Shown: piece by piece, positions 50,583 to 59,896 of the stretch
How the letters are laid out: every line of letters begins with the position of its first letter
Position numbering within the stretch: position 1 is the first letter of the stretch
Source of the DNA: Marinactinospora thermotolerans DSM 45154
GTDB taxonomy: Bacteria > Actinomycetota > Actinomycetes > Streptosporangiales > Streptosporangiaceae
Reading direction: 5' to 3'
DNA length: 64,000 nucleotides
Assembly (NCBI RefSeq): GCF_900167435.1
Contig: NZ_FUWS01000009.1
Span: 1 to 64,000 of the forward strand
Made by a program: the position numbers and the translations under genes
Notes under the pieces: model-generated
Databases searched by the model: none
The model's input: only the letters and a program-made list of their open reading frames with translations
Told to the model about the DNA's origin: nothing

Positions 50583-51155
50583 GTGCCTCCCACGACCAAA
50601 GTCGAGGTGCGCCGCAGTTCCCGCCGCCGGCGGACCGTGTCCGCCTATCGAGACGGGGACAAGACGGTCGTCCTCGTTCCCGCGACGTTCTCCCGCGCCG
50701 AAGAGAAGCGCTGGGTGGAGCGGATGCTGGAACGGCTCCAAGCACGCGAGGAGCGCCGCCGACCCGACGACGACGCGCTACGGGCTCGCGCGGTGGAGCT
50801 CTCGCAGCGTTACCTCGACGGCAGGGCCGAGCCACGCAGCGTCCGCTGGGTCGACAACCAGAACACGCGCTGGGGGTCGTGCACACCCGAGAACGGGTCC
50901 ATCCGCCTATCGCGACGCCTGGTGGGGATGCCGTCCTGGGTCGTCGACTACGTGCTCGTCCACGAGCTCGCCCACCTCGTCATCCCCGGACACGGCCGCG
51001 ACTTCTGGGAGCTGGTGGGGCGCTACCCCCGGACCGAACGCGCTCGCGGATACCTGGAGGGCATCGCCGCCGCACCGAGGCTCGGCCACGGCCCCGAGGG
51101 GGATCCCCTCGAACTCGGGGACGATCCCGGCGAGAACCGCGAGGCGCGGACGTGA
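50583..51155 (+). CDS. M48/YgjP-like zinc metallopeptidase
   Basis: Protein of 190 residues of the DUF45/YgjP (WLM/SprT-like) group. Zinc site HELAH in VLVHELAHLVIPGHGRDFWE, preceded by NTRWGSCTPENGSIRLS, the RWGSC and RLS motifs of the family. Cytoplasmic, substrate unknown. GTG 50583 gives the family N-terminus; a longer reading from 50520 crosses the promoter-like palindrome. Confidence 0.85.
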   Translation: MPPTTKVEVRRSSRRRRTVSAYRDGDKTVVLVPATFSRAEEKRWVERMLERLQAREERRRPDDDALRARAVELSQRYLDGRAEPRSVRWVDNQNTRWGSCTPENGSIRLSRRLVGMPSWVVDYVLVHELAHLVIPGHGRDFWELVGRYPRTERARGYLEGIAAAPRLGHGPEGDPLELGDDPGENREART

Positions 51156-51200
51156 GGAACGCGCCCCCTGCCATCCCCGCGGCCGCCTAGCATCGGCACC

Positions 51201-51857
51201 GTGGACAACGCCCCCCGCCCCGCTCCCGTCCGTGTCGCCGCTGTCCTGGTCACTCCCGACACCGGCGCCCTGCCACCCCCCGGAATCGATCCGGACGTCT
51301 ACGCGCTCGCCCTCGTCGAGGACACCTACGAGGTCGCCGCGGGACTCACGGGGTGCGAACCCGTCGTCGTCGTGTGGCGCAGACCACGGATCACCGACCG
51401 AGTGGCCGAGCTGACCTGGCCGGGGACGACCGTGGCCGACGTCGACGGCCCGCAGCCGCTGCGCGCCGCGCTGGAGGCGGTGGAGGGCCGGGGCGCCGAG
51501 CAGGCCGTCATCGTCGCCGCCGACGCCCCGGACCTGCCGCCGCTCCTGATCGGCAAGCTCCTTCGTGGGCTGGGGTCCGCCGAACTCGCGGTCTGCCCGG
51601 CCGAGGGCGGTGGTCTCGTGGCCTTGGCCTGCCGGTTGCCGCCGCCGCCGTGGCAGCAGGGCGCCGACCTGGACGCCCCCGACGCGCTCGCCACCCTGGC
51701 CCGGGCCCGGCCGACCCGCAGGGCGCTGTCCGTCGCCCCGGGCTGGCACCGGCTACGCGCCCCCGCCGACATCGACCGTCTCGACCAGGGCCTGGAGGGA
51801 TGGGAGTCGACCCGGGCCGTACTGGCATCCGGGACGGTCAACCGACCGCCCGGCTGA
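51201..51857 (+). CDS. Nucleotidyltransferase/glycosyltransferase-like (DUF2064-type) protein
   Basis: Protein of 218 residues with a GT-A-like fold pattern: variable N-terminus, then AVIVAADAPDLPPLLIGKLL, where the DxPDLP stretch resembles the metal-binding region of CofC/MobA/DUF2064 proteins, and VCPAEGGGLVALACRLP. The usual N-terminal KxPxxGxxKTRL motif is missing, so activity is doubtful. It follows the M48-like gene at 45 bases. Confidence 0.6.
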   Translation: MDNAPRPAPVRVAAVLVTPDTGALPPPGIDPDVYALALVEDTYEVAAGLTGCEPVVVVWRRPRITDRVAELTWPGTTVADVDGPQPLRAALEAVEGRGAEQAVIVAADAPDLPPLLIGKLLRGLGSAELAVCPAEGGGLVALACRLPPPPWQQGADLDAPDALATLARARPTRRALSVAPGWHRLRAPADIDRLDQGLEGWESTRAVLASGTVNRPPG

Positions 51858-51894
51858 ACCCGAGGGGAACGCGGACCGGCGGTCCGCGGGGAGC

Positions 51895-52776
51895 TCACCA
51901 GTGCGCGGGACGGGACAGGGAGGCCGGCAGGAGGGTCGTGTCGTCCCCCTTGGCCGAGGTGACCTGGGGGCCGGTCAGGAAGACGCCGCCGGTGAGGTCG
52001 GCCCCGCGCAGATCGGCGTCGCGCAGGTCGGCCCCCAGCAGGTCGGCCCCCCGCAGATCGGCGTCGCGCAGATCGGCCGCGATGAGGTAGGAGCCGCGCA
52101 GATCCGCCCCGCGCAGATCGGCTCCCCGCAGCCGGGCCCCGATGAGGTCGGCCCCCCTGTGGTCGGCCCGCGGCCCCGGCAGCGCGGCCCGGGCCTGCGC
52201 GCTGCTCTGGGAGAGCAGGTCGCCCACTTCCCGGTGGAGCGCCGCCAGGTCCAGGGCGAGCAGGGTTCCGGCGTCCTCGAGGGAGAGCCGTTCGACCTTC
52301 GCCGCGGCCCGGCCGAGTCCGTCGCGCAGGGCGGGATCGACGGGCAGCGACAGCGCCTCGTCGAGGTGACGGAGCAGCTCGTGGAGCAGCCGCATGACCG
52401 GGAAGACCGCGAACATCTGCTTCGCCGTCCGTCGGTCCCGGCGCCAGTCACGCCCCTCGAAGGTGATCTGGGAGACCTTCTGGCCCGCGCCGAAACAGTC
52501 GAAGACCGTGCAGCCGGAGAACCCCTTCTCGCGCAGGTGGGAGTGGATGCCGCAGCGGGAGTCCTCGCGCAGGTTCGGGCAGGGGCGGCCGGCCTCCTTG
52601 TCCAGCGCGAAGTCGGCGGAGGCGGCGAAGGGGAGCGCGACGCAGCACAGCCCGAAACAGGAGGCGCAGTCGGCGCGCAGGGCGGAGCGACGGTCGGGGC
52701 CGGACGGTGGCAAGGCGAACGGTTCTCCTCGGGACGTGTGCGGGGTCTCCTCCCCATCCTCCCCCATGTCCGCCAC
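51895..52776 (-). CDS. Pentapeptide-repeat protein with N-terminal cysteine cluster
   Basis: Protein of 293 residues. The N-terminal 100 residues have a cysteine cluster (DCASCFGLCCVALPF, RPCPNL, SRCGIHSHL, GCTVFDCFG) like YkgJ-type metal-binding clusters. The C-terminal third is a run of about ten A(D/N)LxG pentapeptides (DLRGADLRGADLRGSYL ...), which form a quadrilateral beta-helix. The pairing is found in other actinomycetes; function unknown. Not closely similar to the gyrase-protecting Qnr/MfpA proteins because of the extra domain. Confidence 0.85.
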   Translation of the reverse strand: MADMGEDGEETPHTSRGEPFALPPSGPDRRSALRADCASCFGLCCVALPFAASADFALDKEAGRPCPNLREDSRCGIHSHLREKGFSGCTVFDCFGAGQKVSQITFEGRDWRRDRRTAKQMFAVFPVMRLLHELLRHLDEALSLPVDPALRDGLGRAAAKVERLSLEDAGTLLALDLAALHREVGDLLSQSSAQARAALPGPRADHRGADLIGARLRGADLRGADLRGSYLIAADLRDADLRGADLLGADLRDADLRGADLTGGVFLTGPQVTSAKGDDTTLLPASLSRPAHW

Positions 52777-53550
52777 CCCTCCGGTCTGGTGGGGGAGGGC
52801 AGCGGGTGGGGAAAAGCGGTGGTCACGGCAGGGGGCGCAGCACCATCCCCGCCGTTTCGAGGGGGGACGCCGTACGTGGACACCGCCGGGAACGTCTCAC
52901 GGGAGTGCCGCGGGGGAGGGAGATCCGGCCGGACCGGTACCCCGGCCCGCCACGGCCGGCCGCCGTGGTCGCCGGCGCGGATCCGCGCGACCTCGGGAGC
53001 CGGTCGCCGTGGACGTTCTCGGGCCGGTGCGGGGCGGCTCGCGCGAGACGCCGCCGAGACGGGCCAGGCCGGACAGGACACCCGGTCCCGGGCCGCCAAA
53101 AGAGCGCGGTCCTTGGCGCGCCGCGAGCGTCGGAGGCCGGGGACGGGCCTGCCCGGTCGCCGTGAAGCGCTTCGGCGCGGCCGGCGCAGCGGCCTGGGCG
53201 GGCCGCGGCGCCCCGACCCGCTCGCCGGCGGCGGGCTCGCGCGGCCTTCGGTCCTGAGCCGCGGGGTGGGAGGCGGGGTCTTCCAGGCGGACGCCGGCGC
53301 GCCCGCGCCATCGCGGCCGCTCGCGGAGGGCGTCCCTGGCGGGGGGCGGGCCGCCACCGCGTTCGCGCGGCGACCTCGGGGGAGAGCGGCGCGTTCCTGC
53401 GGTACAGGACCCGGGAGGGCCATGGGCGCGGAGGACTCGGGGCAACGGCGTGACGGTCGTGGCCGCGCGGCGCTCCTCGACGGCGGATGTTCCCGATAAC
53501 GCCGGTGACCTGCGAGGTTAGCTCCCAGCGCATCGGGTATCGCCCGCTGT
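52777..53550. other. 774-base gap between divergent genes
   Basis: Very GC-rich with only Arg/Gly/Pro-rich frames on both strands and no ribosome-binding sites. Nothing recognisable. It separates the divergent pentapeptide-repeat and TudS-like genes. Confidence 0.45.
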
Positions 53551-54525
53551 ATGAGCACCGAGCAACCCGAACCGGACGAACGCCCTCGGATCGGGGTATC
53601 CAGTTGCCTATTGGGGGCGCCCGTCCGCTACAACGGGGGACACTCCCGACACCGATTCCTCACCGACGAACTCGACCGCCACGTCGTGTGGGTCCCGGTC
53701 TGTCCCGAGGCCGAGATCGGGCTGGGCACCCCACGCGAGACCCTCCGCCTCGACCGCTCCGCGGACCAGCGCACGCGCATCGTCACGGCCAGGACCGGGA
53801 CCGACCACACCGACGCCATCGCCGCCGTCGCCGACCGGCACGAAGCCCAGCTTCGCCGCCTGGACGGCTACGTGCTGAAGAACCGGTCGCCGAGCTGCGG
53901 ACTGTACGGCATGCCGGTGTTCGAGAACGGCCGGCGCGTCGACGGAAAGGGCCGCGGCGTGTTCGCCGAACGCCTGGTCGTCCAGCACCCGGGACTCCCC
54001 GTGGAGGAGCAGGGCCGCCTCTGCGACCCGGGCCTGCGCGAACACTGGGTGGAGAGGGTCTTCGCGCACGCCCGGCTGCGCGCGCTGTTCGAGTCCGACT
54101 GGCGTCCACGCGACCTTGTGGCCTTCCACGCCCGGCACAAGCTCCAACTCATGGCGCACGATCCCGAGGGGTACCGTCGTACCGGGCGGATCGTCGCCGC
54201 GGCCGGCCGAAACGATCCGGAGACGACCGAGGAGGACTACACCCGGGAGTTCCACACCACGATGGCCCGACGCGCCACCCCGGGGAAGCAGACCAACGCG
54301 CTCCAACACGCGTTCGGGATGATCAGCCCGCTCCTCGACGACGTGCGCCGCCACGACCTGCTGGCCACCGTGGACGCCTACCGGGCGGGACGGCTCCCCC
54401 TGAGCCTGCCGATCGCGCTGCTCCGCCACCACTGCACCGCCGAGCGGGTCGAGTGGGCGTGCGAGCAGACCTATCTGGCGCCGTTCCCCGAGGATCTGAG
54501 GTTGCGCAACACGGTCGGGGTCTGA
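53551..54525 (+). CDS. TudS-like thiouracil desulfidase (DUF523) fused to DUF1722
   Basis: Two-domain protein of 324 residues, YbgA-like. The DUF523 half (about 1-150) has the three Cys sites of TudS Fe-S enzymes: VSSCLLG, PVCPEAEIGLGTPRE and KNRSPSCGLYG. TudS removes sulfur from thiouracil/thiouridine using a [4Fe-5S] cluster. The DUF1722 half (about 190-315) has LVAFHARHKLQLMAHDP and the C-terminal AFPED-like ending (LAPFPEDLRLRNTV). Often near photolyase genes; none is seen here. Confidence 0.9.
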   Translation: MSTEQPEPDERPRIGVSSCLLGAPVRYNGGHSRHRFLTDELDRHVVWVPVCPEAEIGLGTPRETLRLDRSADQRTRIVTARTGTDHTDAIAAVADRHEAQLRRLDGYVLKNRSPSCGLYGMPVFENGRRVDGKGRGVFAERLVVQHPGLPVEEQGRLCDPGLREHWVERVFAHARLRALFESDWRPRDLVAFHARHKLQLMAHDPEGYRRTGRIVAAAGRNDPETTEEDYTREFHTTMARRATPGKQTNALQHAFGMISPLLDDVRRHDLLATVDAYRAGRLPLSLPIALLRHHCTAERVEWACEQTYLAPFPEDLRLRNTVGV

Positions 54526-54538
54526 GGGAAGGCGGGGA

Positions 54539-55087
54539 TCAGGCCCGTCGCGCCGCCTCGGCCGCCGCCGACACCAGGGAGCGGCAGGCGGTGTCGGTCG
54601 GCTCGGGCAGGTCCGCCACCGGGAACCAGCCGAGGTCGTCGGACTCGTCCACGAGCCGGGACAGCGTGGCACCGGCGGGCGCGACCACCGCGTACTGCAC
54701 GTCGAGGTGGACCGAACCACCGCCGCAGGGGACGGCGTGGCGGTCCAGGCGGATCGGGCCCGGCAACAGACGCAACCCCGGGATCCCGGACTCCTCGGTC
54801 GCCTCGCGCAGCGCGACGTCGGCCAGGGTGGCGTCGTCGGCCTCGCAGTGACCACCGAGCTGGAGCCACAGCCGGATGGAACGGTGCAGCGTGAGGACGG
54901 TGGCGGTACCCGAGGGATCGACGATCGCGGCGCTGGCGGTGAGGTGGCCGGGACGGCAGGAACGCCACATCGCGTCCTCGTGCCGGTCGAGGTGGGCGAG
55001 ATAGTCGCGGCGCAGTTCCTCCTGCTCGGAGCTGGGCGCCTCCCACGACTCCAGGACGGCCCGCGCGTCGGCGAGCAGACCGCTCAC
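54539..55087 (-). CDS. Nudix hydrolase, 182 aa
   Basis: Nudix protein with box GGHCEADDATLADVALREA then TEESG. The REATEESG half is intact, and the upstream Glu is replaced by Asp, with the same one-residue expansion as the Nudix protein at 8591-9190. HAVPCGGGSVHLDVQYAVV resembles that protein's His-rich strand, so the two are paralogues. GTG 55087 overlaps the stop of the zincin-like gene (GTGA), so they form an operon. Longer readings of this frame are shadows. Confidence 0.85.
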   Translation of the reverse strand: MSGLLADARAVLESWEAPSSEQEELRRDYLAHLDRHEDAMWRSCRPGHLTASAAIVDPSGTATVLTLHRSIRLWLQLGGHCEADDATLADVALREATEESGIPGLRLLPGPIRLDRHAVPCGGGSVHLDVQYAVVAPAGATLSRLVDESDDLGWFPVADLPEPTDTACRSLVSAAAEAARRA

Positions 55088-56475
55088 TCGCGTTCCCCGT
55101 CGTCGCCGTCCTTGCCGTCCTCGTCGCCGGGCCGCTCCCGAGGGCCGGCCTCGGGGTCGGTGAGCTGGGACAGGTCGAACGGGTCGGAACCGGCCCGGCC
55201 GGAGACGAACGACTCGGGGTCGTCCAGGTCCGAGCCCGAGGGCATGAGGTCGGGGTGCTCCCACACCGCGTCGCGGCCCTCGACGCCCCGGGCCTCCTCC
55301 AGCGCCCGCCACAGCGCGGCGGCCTCGCGCAGTCGGCGCGGGCGCAGCTCCAGCCCCACCAGCGTCGCGAAGGTGTGCTCCGCCGGACCGCCCGAGGCGC
55401 GCCGACGGCGGATGGCCTCGGCCAGCGCAGCGGCCTGGGGCAGCCGCGTCGAGACCGCGGAGTCGACGACGACCGACACCCACCCCTCGACCAGCGCCAG
55501 TGTCGTCTCCAACCGGGCCAGCGACGCCTTCTGCTGCGGGGTGTCCTGCGGCTGGAACAGCCCCTCGCCCTCGGTGCCCGACAGCGCCTCCTGTAGCGCG
55601 TCGGGGTTGGAGATGTCGATGCGGCCGAGCTTCTCCTCCAGGCCGCTCATGTCGAACGACATACCGCGCGCGTACTCCTCGACCAGGCCGAAGACGTGCG
55701 AGCGCAGCCACGGGACGTGGCCGAACAGCCGGTGGTGGGCGACCTCGCGAGCCGCGAGGTAGAGACGCACCTCGTCCAGGGGGACGCCCAATCCCTCGCC
55801 GAAGGCCGAGACACCGGCCGGCAGCAGCGCCGCCCGGCCCTCGCCGGCCAGCGGAAGGCCGACGTCGGTGGACCCCACGACCTCGCGCGCGAGCTCGCCG
55901 ATGGCCTGGCCGGCCTGCTGGCCGACCAGCATGCCGCCCATCTGGCGCACCATGCCCAGCAGCGGGCCGGCCATGCCCTGCATCTCCTCGGGGATGTTGT
56001 GCCCCATGGACTCCACGACGCGGGCGGTCAACGGGTCGCACAGCGTGGTCCAGGTCGACATGGTGCGCTCGATCCACTCCGACCGGCTCCACGCCTGGGC
56101 CGTGGTGACGCCGGAGGGCAGCACCGTGGACTCGTTCACCCACAGGTCGGCGAGCCGCAACGCCTCCTGGACGTGGGCGTACTCGGCGGCGCCGACGCTG
56201 GAGTCGCCGCGCTCGGAGACGACGTGCCGGGCGATGTTCTTGGCCATGTCCCAGTTGATGCCCGACGCCGAGGCGCCGGAGGAGGACTGGGCCGCCATCA
56301 TGTCGGCGAACTGGCGCAGCATCTGGGCCATCTGCTGCGGGTCGCCCATGGGGAAGCCGGGCGGCATGTTGGGGAAGTCCCCGCCTGGGCCGCCGCTGCC
56401 GGACCCGCCGGATCCGCGTCCGGACTCGTCGTCGGGGTCGTTCGGCATGCTGAAACCGAAAGGATGGTCACTCAC
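55084..56475 (-). CDS. Zincin-like hydrolase (Rv3195 type, DUF2342)
   Basis: Protein of 463 residues. A Gly/Ser/Pro-rich, Met-rich N-terminal linker precedes the conserved domain: INWDMAKNIARHVVSERGD, LWVNESTVLPSGVTTAQAWS, GQAIGELAREVVGSTDVGLP, and the zinc-like site REVAHHRLFGHVPWL (ExxHH). The family is called putative hydrolase or zinc-dependent metalloprotease and has no proven activity. Position next to a PDZ-Lon protease and an SDR matches Rv3194c-Rv3195. Confidence 0.88.
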   Translation of the reverse strand: MSDHPFGFSMPNDPDDESGRGSGGSGSGGPGGDFPNMPPGFPMGDPQQMAQMLRQFADMMAAQSSSGASASGINWDMAKNIARHVVSERGDSSVGAAEYAHVQEALRLADLWVNESTVLPSGVTTAQAWSRSEWIERTMSTWTTLCDPLTARVVESMGHNIPEEMQGMAGPLLGMVRQMGGMLVGQQAGQAIGELAREVVGSTDVGLPLAGEGRAALLPAGVSAFGEGLGVPLDEVRLYLAAREVAHHRLFGHVPWLRSHVFGLVEEYARGMSFDMSGLEEKLGRIDISNPDALQEALSGTEGEGLFQPQDTPQQKASLARLETTLALVEGWVSVVVDSAVSTRLPQAAALAEAIRRRRASGGPAEHTFATLVGLELRPRRLREAAALWRALEEARGVEGRDAVWEHPDLMPSGSDLDDPESFVSGRAGSDPFDLSQLTDPEAGPRERPGDEDGKDGDDGERE

Positions 56476-56536
56476 GATTAGACCTCAGGCAGGATAGGAA
56501 CGTCTCCACTGTCACGTTAGCTGGGAGCCGCCCGGA

Positions 56537-57658
56537 GTGAGTACTCGATCTGGCCAGGTTCGCCCACAGCACAGCCGCGACACCGAAGGGCCGGTCGTCG
56601 CGGTCACGGGAGCGGCCAACGGCGTCGGGCGGATACTCGTGGAACGACTGTTGACCTCCAGAGGTTCCGGGGAGATCTCCGAGGTGGTCGCCATCGACGG
56701 GCGGTGGGGAGACACCGAAGGGGTCACCTGGCGCGTCGCCGACGTCTGCGACCCCCGGTTGGCCGCCCGGCTCCACGGCGTGGACGTCCTCGTGCACACC
56801 GCCGACGACCGTTCCCCCGAGACCCCCCAACGCGAGCGGCACGCCCACAACATCCGCGCCGCCCAGACCGTCCTCACCGCCGCGGCGGCCGAGCGCGTCT
56901 CCCGCGTGGTGCTGCTCACCGGGACGATGGTCTACGGCGCCGACCCGGCCAACCCGGTGCCCATGGACGAGGACGCGCCGCTCAGCCCGGCGAGCGGGCC
57001 CGGCCTGGCGGGTGACTTCACCGAGATCGAGGAGCTGGCCCGGCTGGCCCGGCGCGCCCATCCCGGCCTGTCCGTCACCGTCGTCCGCCCGGCCCCCCTC
57101 GTCGGCCCGGGGCTCGACACGTTGGTGACCCGCCACTTCGCGGCGCCCCGTCTCCTCGGGGTCAAGGGGTGCGAACAGGCCTGGCAGTTCTGCCATGTCG
57201 ACGACCTCGCCGACGCGCTCGACTTCGTCGTGCGCAACGAGGTCACCGGGCCCGACGGGGCTCTCGCGGTGGGATGCGAGGGGGCGCTGTCCCACGACGT
57301 CGCCCAGGAGGTCGCCGGACTGCGCGGTTTCGAACTGCCCGCGCACCTGGCCTTCGGCACCGCGCGCCGGCTGCACCAGGTCGGGCTGACCCCCGAGGGG
57401 GTCGACGACCTGCGTTTCCTGGTCTACCCGTGCGTGGTCGACTGCGCCACGCTGCGCCGGGCGGGGTGGCGGCCGGCCTACGACAACGAGACCGCCCTGC
57501 GCGTCCTGTTGGAGGCGCGGGCCGGACACGCCCTGGTGGGACGCAACCTCGGCCGCAAGGAGGCCACGATCACGGCGGCCGGCGCGGCCGGCGCCGCGGT
57601 CGCGGCCATCGGCACCGCGGCCGCCGTACGCCATCTGCGCAAGCGCCGCCGGGGGTGA
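56537..57658 (+). CDS. Extended SDR / NAD-dependent epimerase-like protein
   Basis: Rossmann-fold protein of 373 residues. NAD-binding VAVTGAANGVGRILVE (GxxGxxG-like), VADVCDP, and LLTGTMVYGADPANPVPMDE are typical of NAD-dependent epimerases. The catalytic YxxxK is not found where expected (DFTEIEELA instead), so it may be a binding protein or use another mechanism. The C-terminus ends with an Ala-rich membrane-like helix and KRRRG. GTG start at 56537, divergent from the zincin-like gene. Confidence 0.8.
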   Translation: MSTRSGQVRPQHSRDTEGPVVAVTGAANGVGRILVERLLTSRGSGEISEVVAIDGRWGDTEGVTWRVADVCDPRLAARLHGVDVLVHTADDRSPETPQRERHAHNIRAAQTVLTAAAAERVSRVVLLTGTMVYGADPANPVPMDEDAPLSPASGPGLAGDFTEIEELARLARRAHPGLSVTVVRPAPLVGPGLDTLVTRHFAAPRLLGVKGCEQAWQFCHVDDLADALDFVVRNEVTGPDGALAVGCEGALSHDVAQEVAGLRGFELPAHLAFGTARRLHQVGLTPEGVDDLRFLVYPCVVDCATLRRAGWRPAYDNETALRVLLEARAGHALVGRNLGRKEATITAAGAAGAAVAAIGTAAAVRHLRKRRRG

Positions 57659-57774
57659 GGCCGGCCGGTGGCGCACCTGCCGGGCGGCGGTTCGGGAGAG
57701 GCGTCCCAGGGGCCGGTCGCGCGCCGCGCCCCGGACGTCGCTTCGTCCGTCCGTGATGCCCAGTTGATACCGTC

Positions 57775-58218
57775 GTGACCGTGGAACAGATCACGCTGTT
57801 GGGGCTGCGCGACACCCCCCTCTCCATCGACGAGGTCGTCTCCGCGGTCCAGGACGACCATGCCGGCGGGACCGCCTTCTTCGTCGGCACGGTCCGCGAC
57901 CACGACCACGGACGCCAGGTGACCGATCTCTCCTACTCCGCCCACCCGACCGCCGAGGCGCAGATGCGCCGGGTGATGGAGAAGGTCGTGGCCGACACCT
58001 CGCGGGACGGACGTCCGGTGTGGCGGGTGGCGGCGCTGCACCGTGTCGGCGACCTGCGTGTCGGCGACATCGCGGTCGTCGTGGCCGCGGCGGCGGCCCA
58101 CCGCGAGGAGGCGTTCGCGGCCTGCCGCCGGCTCATCGACGACATCAAGGCCGAGGTCCCCATCTGGAAGCACCAGACGTTCACCGACGGCGACGCCGAG
58201 TGGGTCGGCGCCTGCTGA
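57775..58218 (+). CDS. moaE: Molybdopterin synthase catalytic subunit
   Basis: MoaE of 147 residues, which inserts the dithiolene sulfurs into precursor Z with MoaD. Conserved segments: AGGTAFFVGTVRDHDHG, VTDLSYSAHPTAEAQM, AALHRVGDLRVGDIAVVV, AAHREEAFAACRRLIDDIK and VPIWKHQTF with the catalytic Lys. Functionally linked to moeZ at 28330. Confidence 0.95.
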   Translation: MTVEQITLLGLRDTPLSIDEVVSAVQDDHAGGTAFFVGTVRDHDHGRQVTDLSYSAHPTAEAQMRRVMEKVVADTSRDGRPVWRVAALHRVGDLRVGDIAVVVAAAAAHREEAFAACRRLIDDIKAEVPIWKHQTFTDGDAEWVGAC

Positions 58219-58275
58219 CCCAGCGGGACGGGAGCGGCGGAACGGGGCCACGGCGCGCCACGTAGGCTTGCCACC

Positions 58276-59325
58276 ATGTTGCGTCGTGCCCGGACCCTCA
58301 TCGTCGCGCTCCTGCTGTTGGTGGCACTCGCGGTCGGCGCGAGCCTCCTGCCGGTGCCCTACCTCGTCGCCTCCCCGGGGGTCGCCCTGAACACCCTCGG
58401 CGAGCACGAGGGCGAGGAGGTCATCCGGATCGAGGGGCGCCGAAGCTACGACCACGAGGGCGGCCTGGCCATGGTGACCGTGCAGTACGCGGGCGGGCCG
58501 GGCGCGCGCATGGACCTGTTCACCGCGCTGGGGGCGTGGCTGTCCCCGACCAACGCGGTGCTGCCGGAGGAGGCGGTCTTCCCGCCGGACCGCAGCCTCG
58601 ACGAGATCACCGAGAGCCAGTCGATGCAGATGGACGACTCCCAGCAGGCCGCCGTGGCCGCCGCGCTCACCGAGCTGGGGATCGACTACGACACCAGCGC
58701 GATCGTCGCGGGGGTCAACGAGGGGGGACCGGCCGAAGGCCGGGTCGAGGTCGGTGACGTCATCGCGAAGGTGGACGGCGAACCCGTCTCCGACAAGGAG
58801 GAGGCCGTCGAGCTCGTCCGCGATCGCGAGGTGGGCGACGAGGTCGCGCTCACCGTCGAGCGGGACGGCCGTACCCGCGAGGTGACGGTGACCTCGACGG
58901 AGTCGGAGGAGGGCGAACCGCTCATCGGCGTCATGGTCGGCAACGACATGGACTTCCCCGTCGAGGTCGACATCAGCGTCGGCGACATCGGCGGGCCCAG
59001 CGCCGGCATGATGTTCGCGCTGGGCATCATGGACCGGCTCAGCCCCGAGGGGCTGACCGGCGGGCACGTCATCGCGGGCAGCGGCACGATCACCCCCGAG
59101 GGCGAGGTCGGCGGTGTGAGCGGCGTGCAGCAGAAGATGGTGAGCGCCCAGCGACAGGGCGCCGAGTACTTCTTCGTCGCGGCCGAGAGCTGCTCCCAGA
59201 CGTTGGACTCCGCGGCGACCGGCGAGATCGAGGTCGTGCGGATCGAGCGGCTCTCCGAGGCGGTCGACGCGCTCGAGGCCATCCGCACCGGCGAAGGGCT
59301 CCAGGACCTGCCCCGCTGCGAGTGA
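58276..59325 (+). CDS. Membrane-anchored PDZ-Lon protease, YlbL type
   Basis: Protein of 349 residues: an N-terminal membrane anchor (LIVALLLLVALAVGASLLP), a PDZ domain (about 145-215, GRVEVGDVIAKVDGEPV) and a C-terminal Lon-type serine protease domain with catalytic Ser in GDIGGPSAGMMFALG and Lys in GVQQKMVSAQ. YlbL-like proteases act outside the membrane, in Bacillus on a cell-division checkpoint protein. Matches Rv3194c. Confidence 0.92.
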   Translation: MLRRARTLIVALLLLVALAVGASLLPVPYLVASPGVALNTLGEHEGEEVIRIEGRRSYDHEGGLAMVTVQYAGGPGARMDLFTALGAWLSPTNAVLPEEAVFPPDRSLDEITESQSMQMDDSQQAAVAAALTELGIDYDTSAIVAGVNEGGPAEGRVEVGDVIAKVDGEPVSDKEEAVELVRDREVGDEVALTVERDGRTREVTVTSTESEEGEPLIGVMVGNDMDFPVEVDISVGDIGGPSAGMMFALGIMDRLSPEGLTGGHVIAGSGTITPEGEVGGVSGVQQKMVSAQRQGAEYFFVAAESCSQTLDSAATGEIEVVRIERLSEAVDALEAIRTGEGLQDLPRCE

Positions 59326-59335
59326 CCCCGGACGG

Positions 59336-59365
59336 CCCCGCCTCCCTGGGAAGCGGGAGGCGGGG
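59336..59365. terminator. Hairpin between convergent genes
   Basis: CCCCGCCTCCC (59336-59346) pairs with GGGAGGCGGGG (59355-59365), loop of 8, between the PDZ-Lon and PPA1309-like genes. Confidence 0.75.
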
Positions 59366-59377
59366 ACGGGGCCGGTC

Positions 59378-59896
59378 TCATTCCTCCAGGGTGAGGGCGA
59401 GCGCCGAGGTCAGCGCCGGGACCAGGTCCTGGCCGTTGAGAACCTGGTCGGGACTGTCGTGGCTGCGCATGCGCAGCGCCGAGTGGCGGCTGCCGTCACG
59501 CAGCACGCCGGCGACCATGCGGATCTCCTCGCTGCCCGGCTGTTCGGCGGCCCAGGCCGCGGCATCGGCGCCACGGGGCGGATCGAGGGTCTCGTCCGAG
59601 CCCTTCACGACCAGGCGCTCCATGACCAGCGCGCAGCCGGCGACGGCCTCGGGCCAGGCCATGCGGCCCAGGGCCTCCTCGATGGGCACCCCCTCGGGGA
59701 GGGGCTCCTGCTCGATGGGGGTCAGGTCGGCGGCGTCCACGGGCTCACTGACGCCCAAGAGGCCGGCCAGGTGCGGCTCCTGGGCGATCAGGTCGGCGGT
59801 GGGCACCAGCGCGTAGACACGTACCGGCTGGTCCCACCCCTGGTCCGCGGCGTGCCGCTCCAGGTCCAAGACGACTTCGCGAATGTTGAAAGACAC
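59378..59896 (-). CDS. PPA1309-family protein
   Basis: Actinobacterial protein of 172 residues, function unknown. Family pattern: DQPVRVYALVPTADLIAQEP, GRMAWPEAVAGCALVMERLV, and near the end RDGSRHSALRMRSHDSPDQV then LVPALTSALALTLEE. GTG 59896 is the best start, but its SD-like AGAGGGG is directly adjacent, so a leaderless or slightly later start is possible. Usually beside the UPF0182 gene, as here. Confidence 0.82.
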   Translation of the reverse strand: MSFNIREVVLDLERHAADQGWDQPVRVYALVPTADLIAQEPHLAGLLGVSEPVDAADLTPIEQEPLPEGVPIEEALGRMAWPEAVAGCALVMERLVVKGSDETLDPPRGADAAAWAAEQPGSEEIRMVAGVLRDGSRHSALRMRSHDSPDQVLNGQDLVPALTSALALTLEE

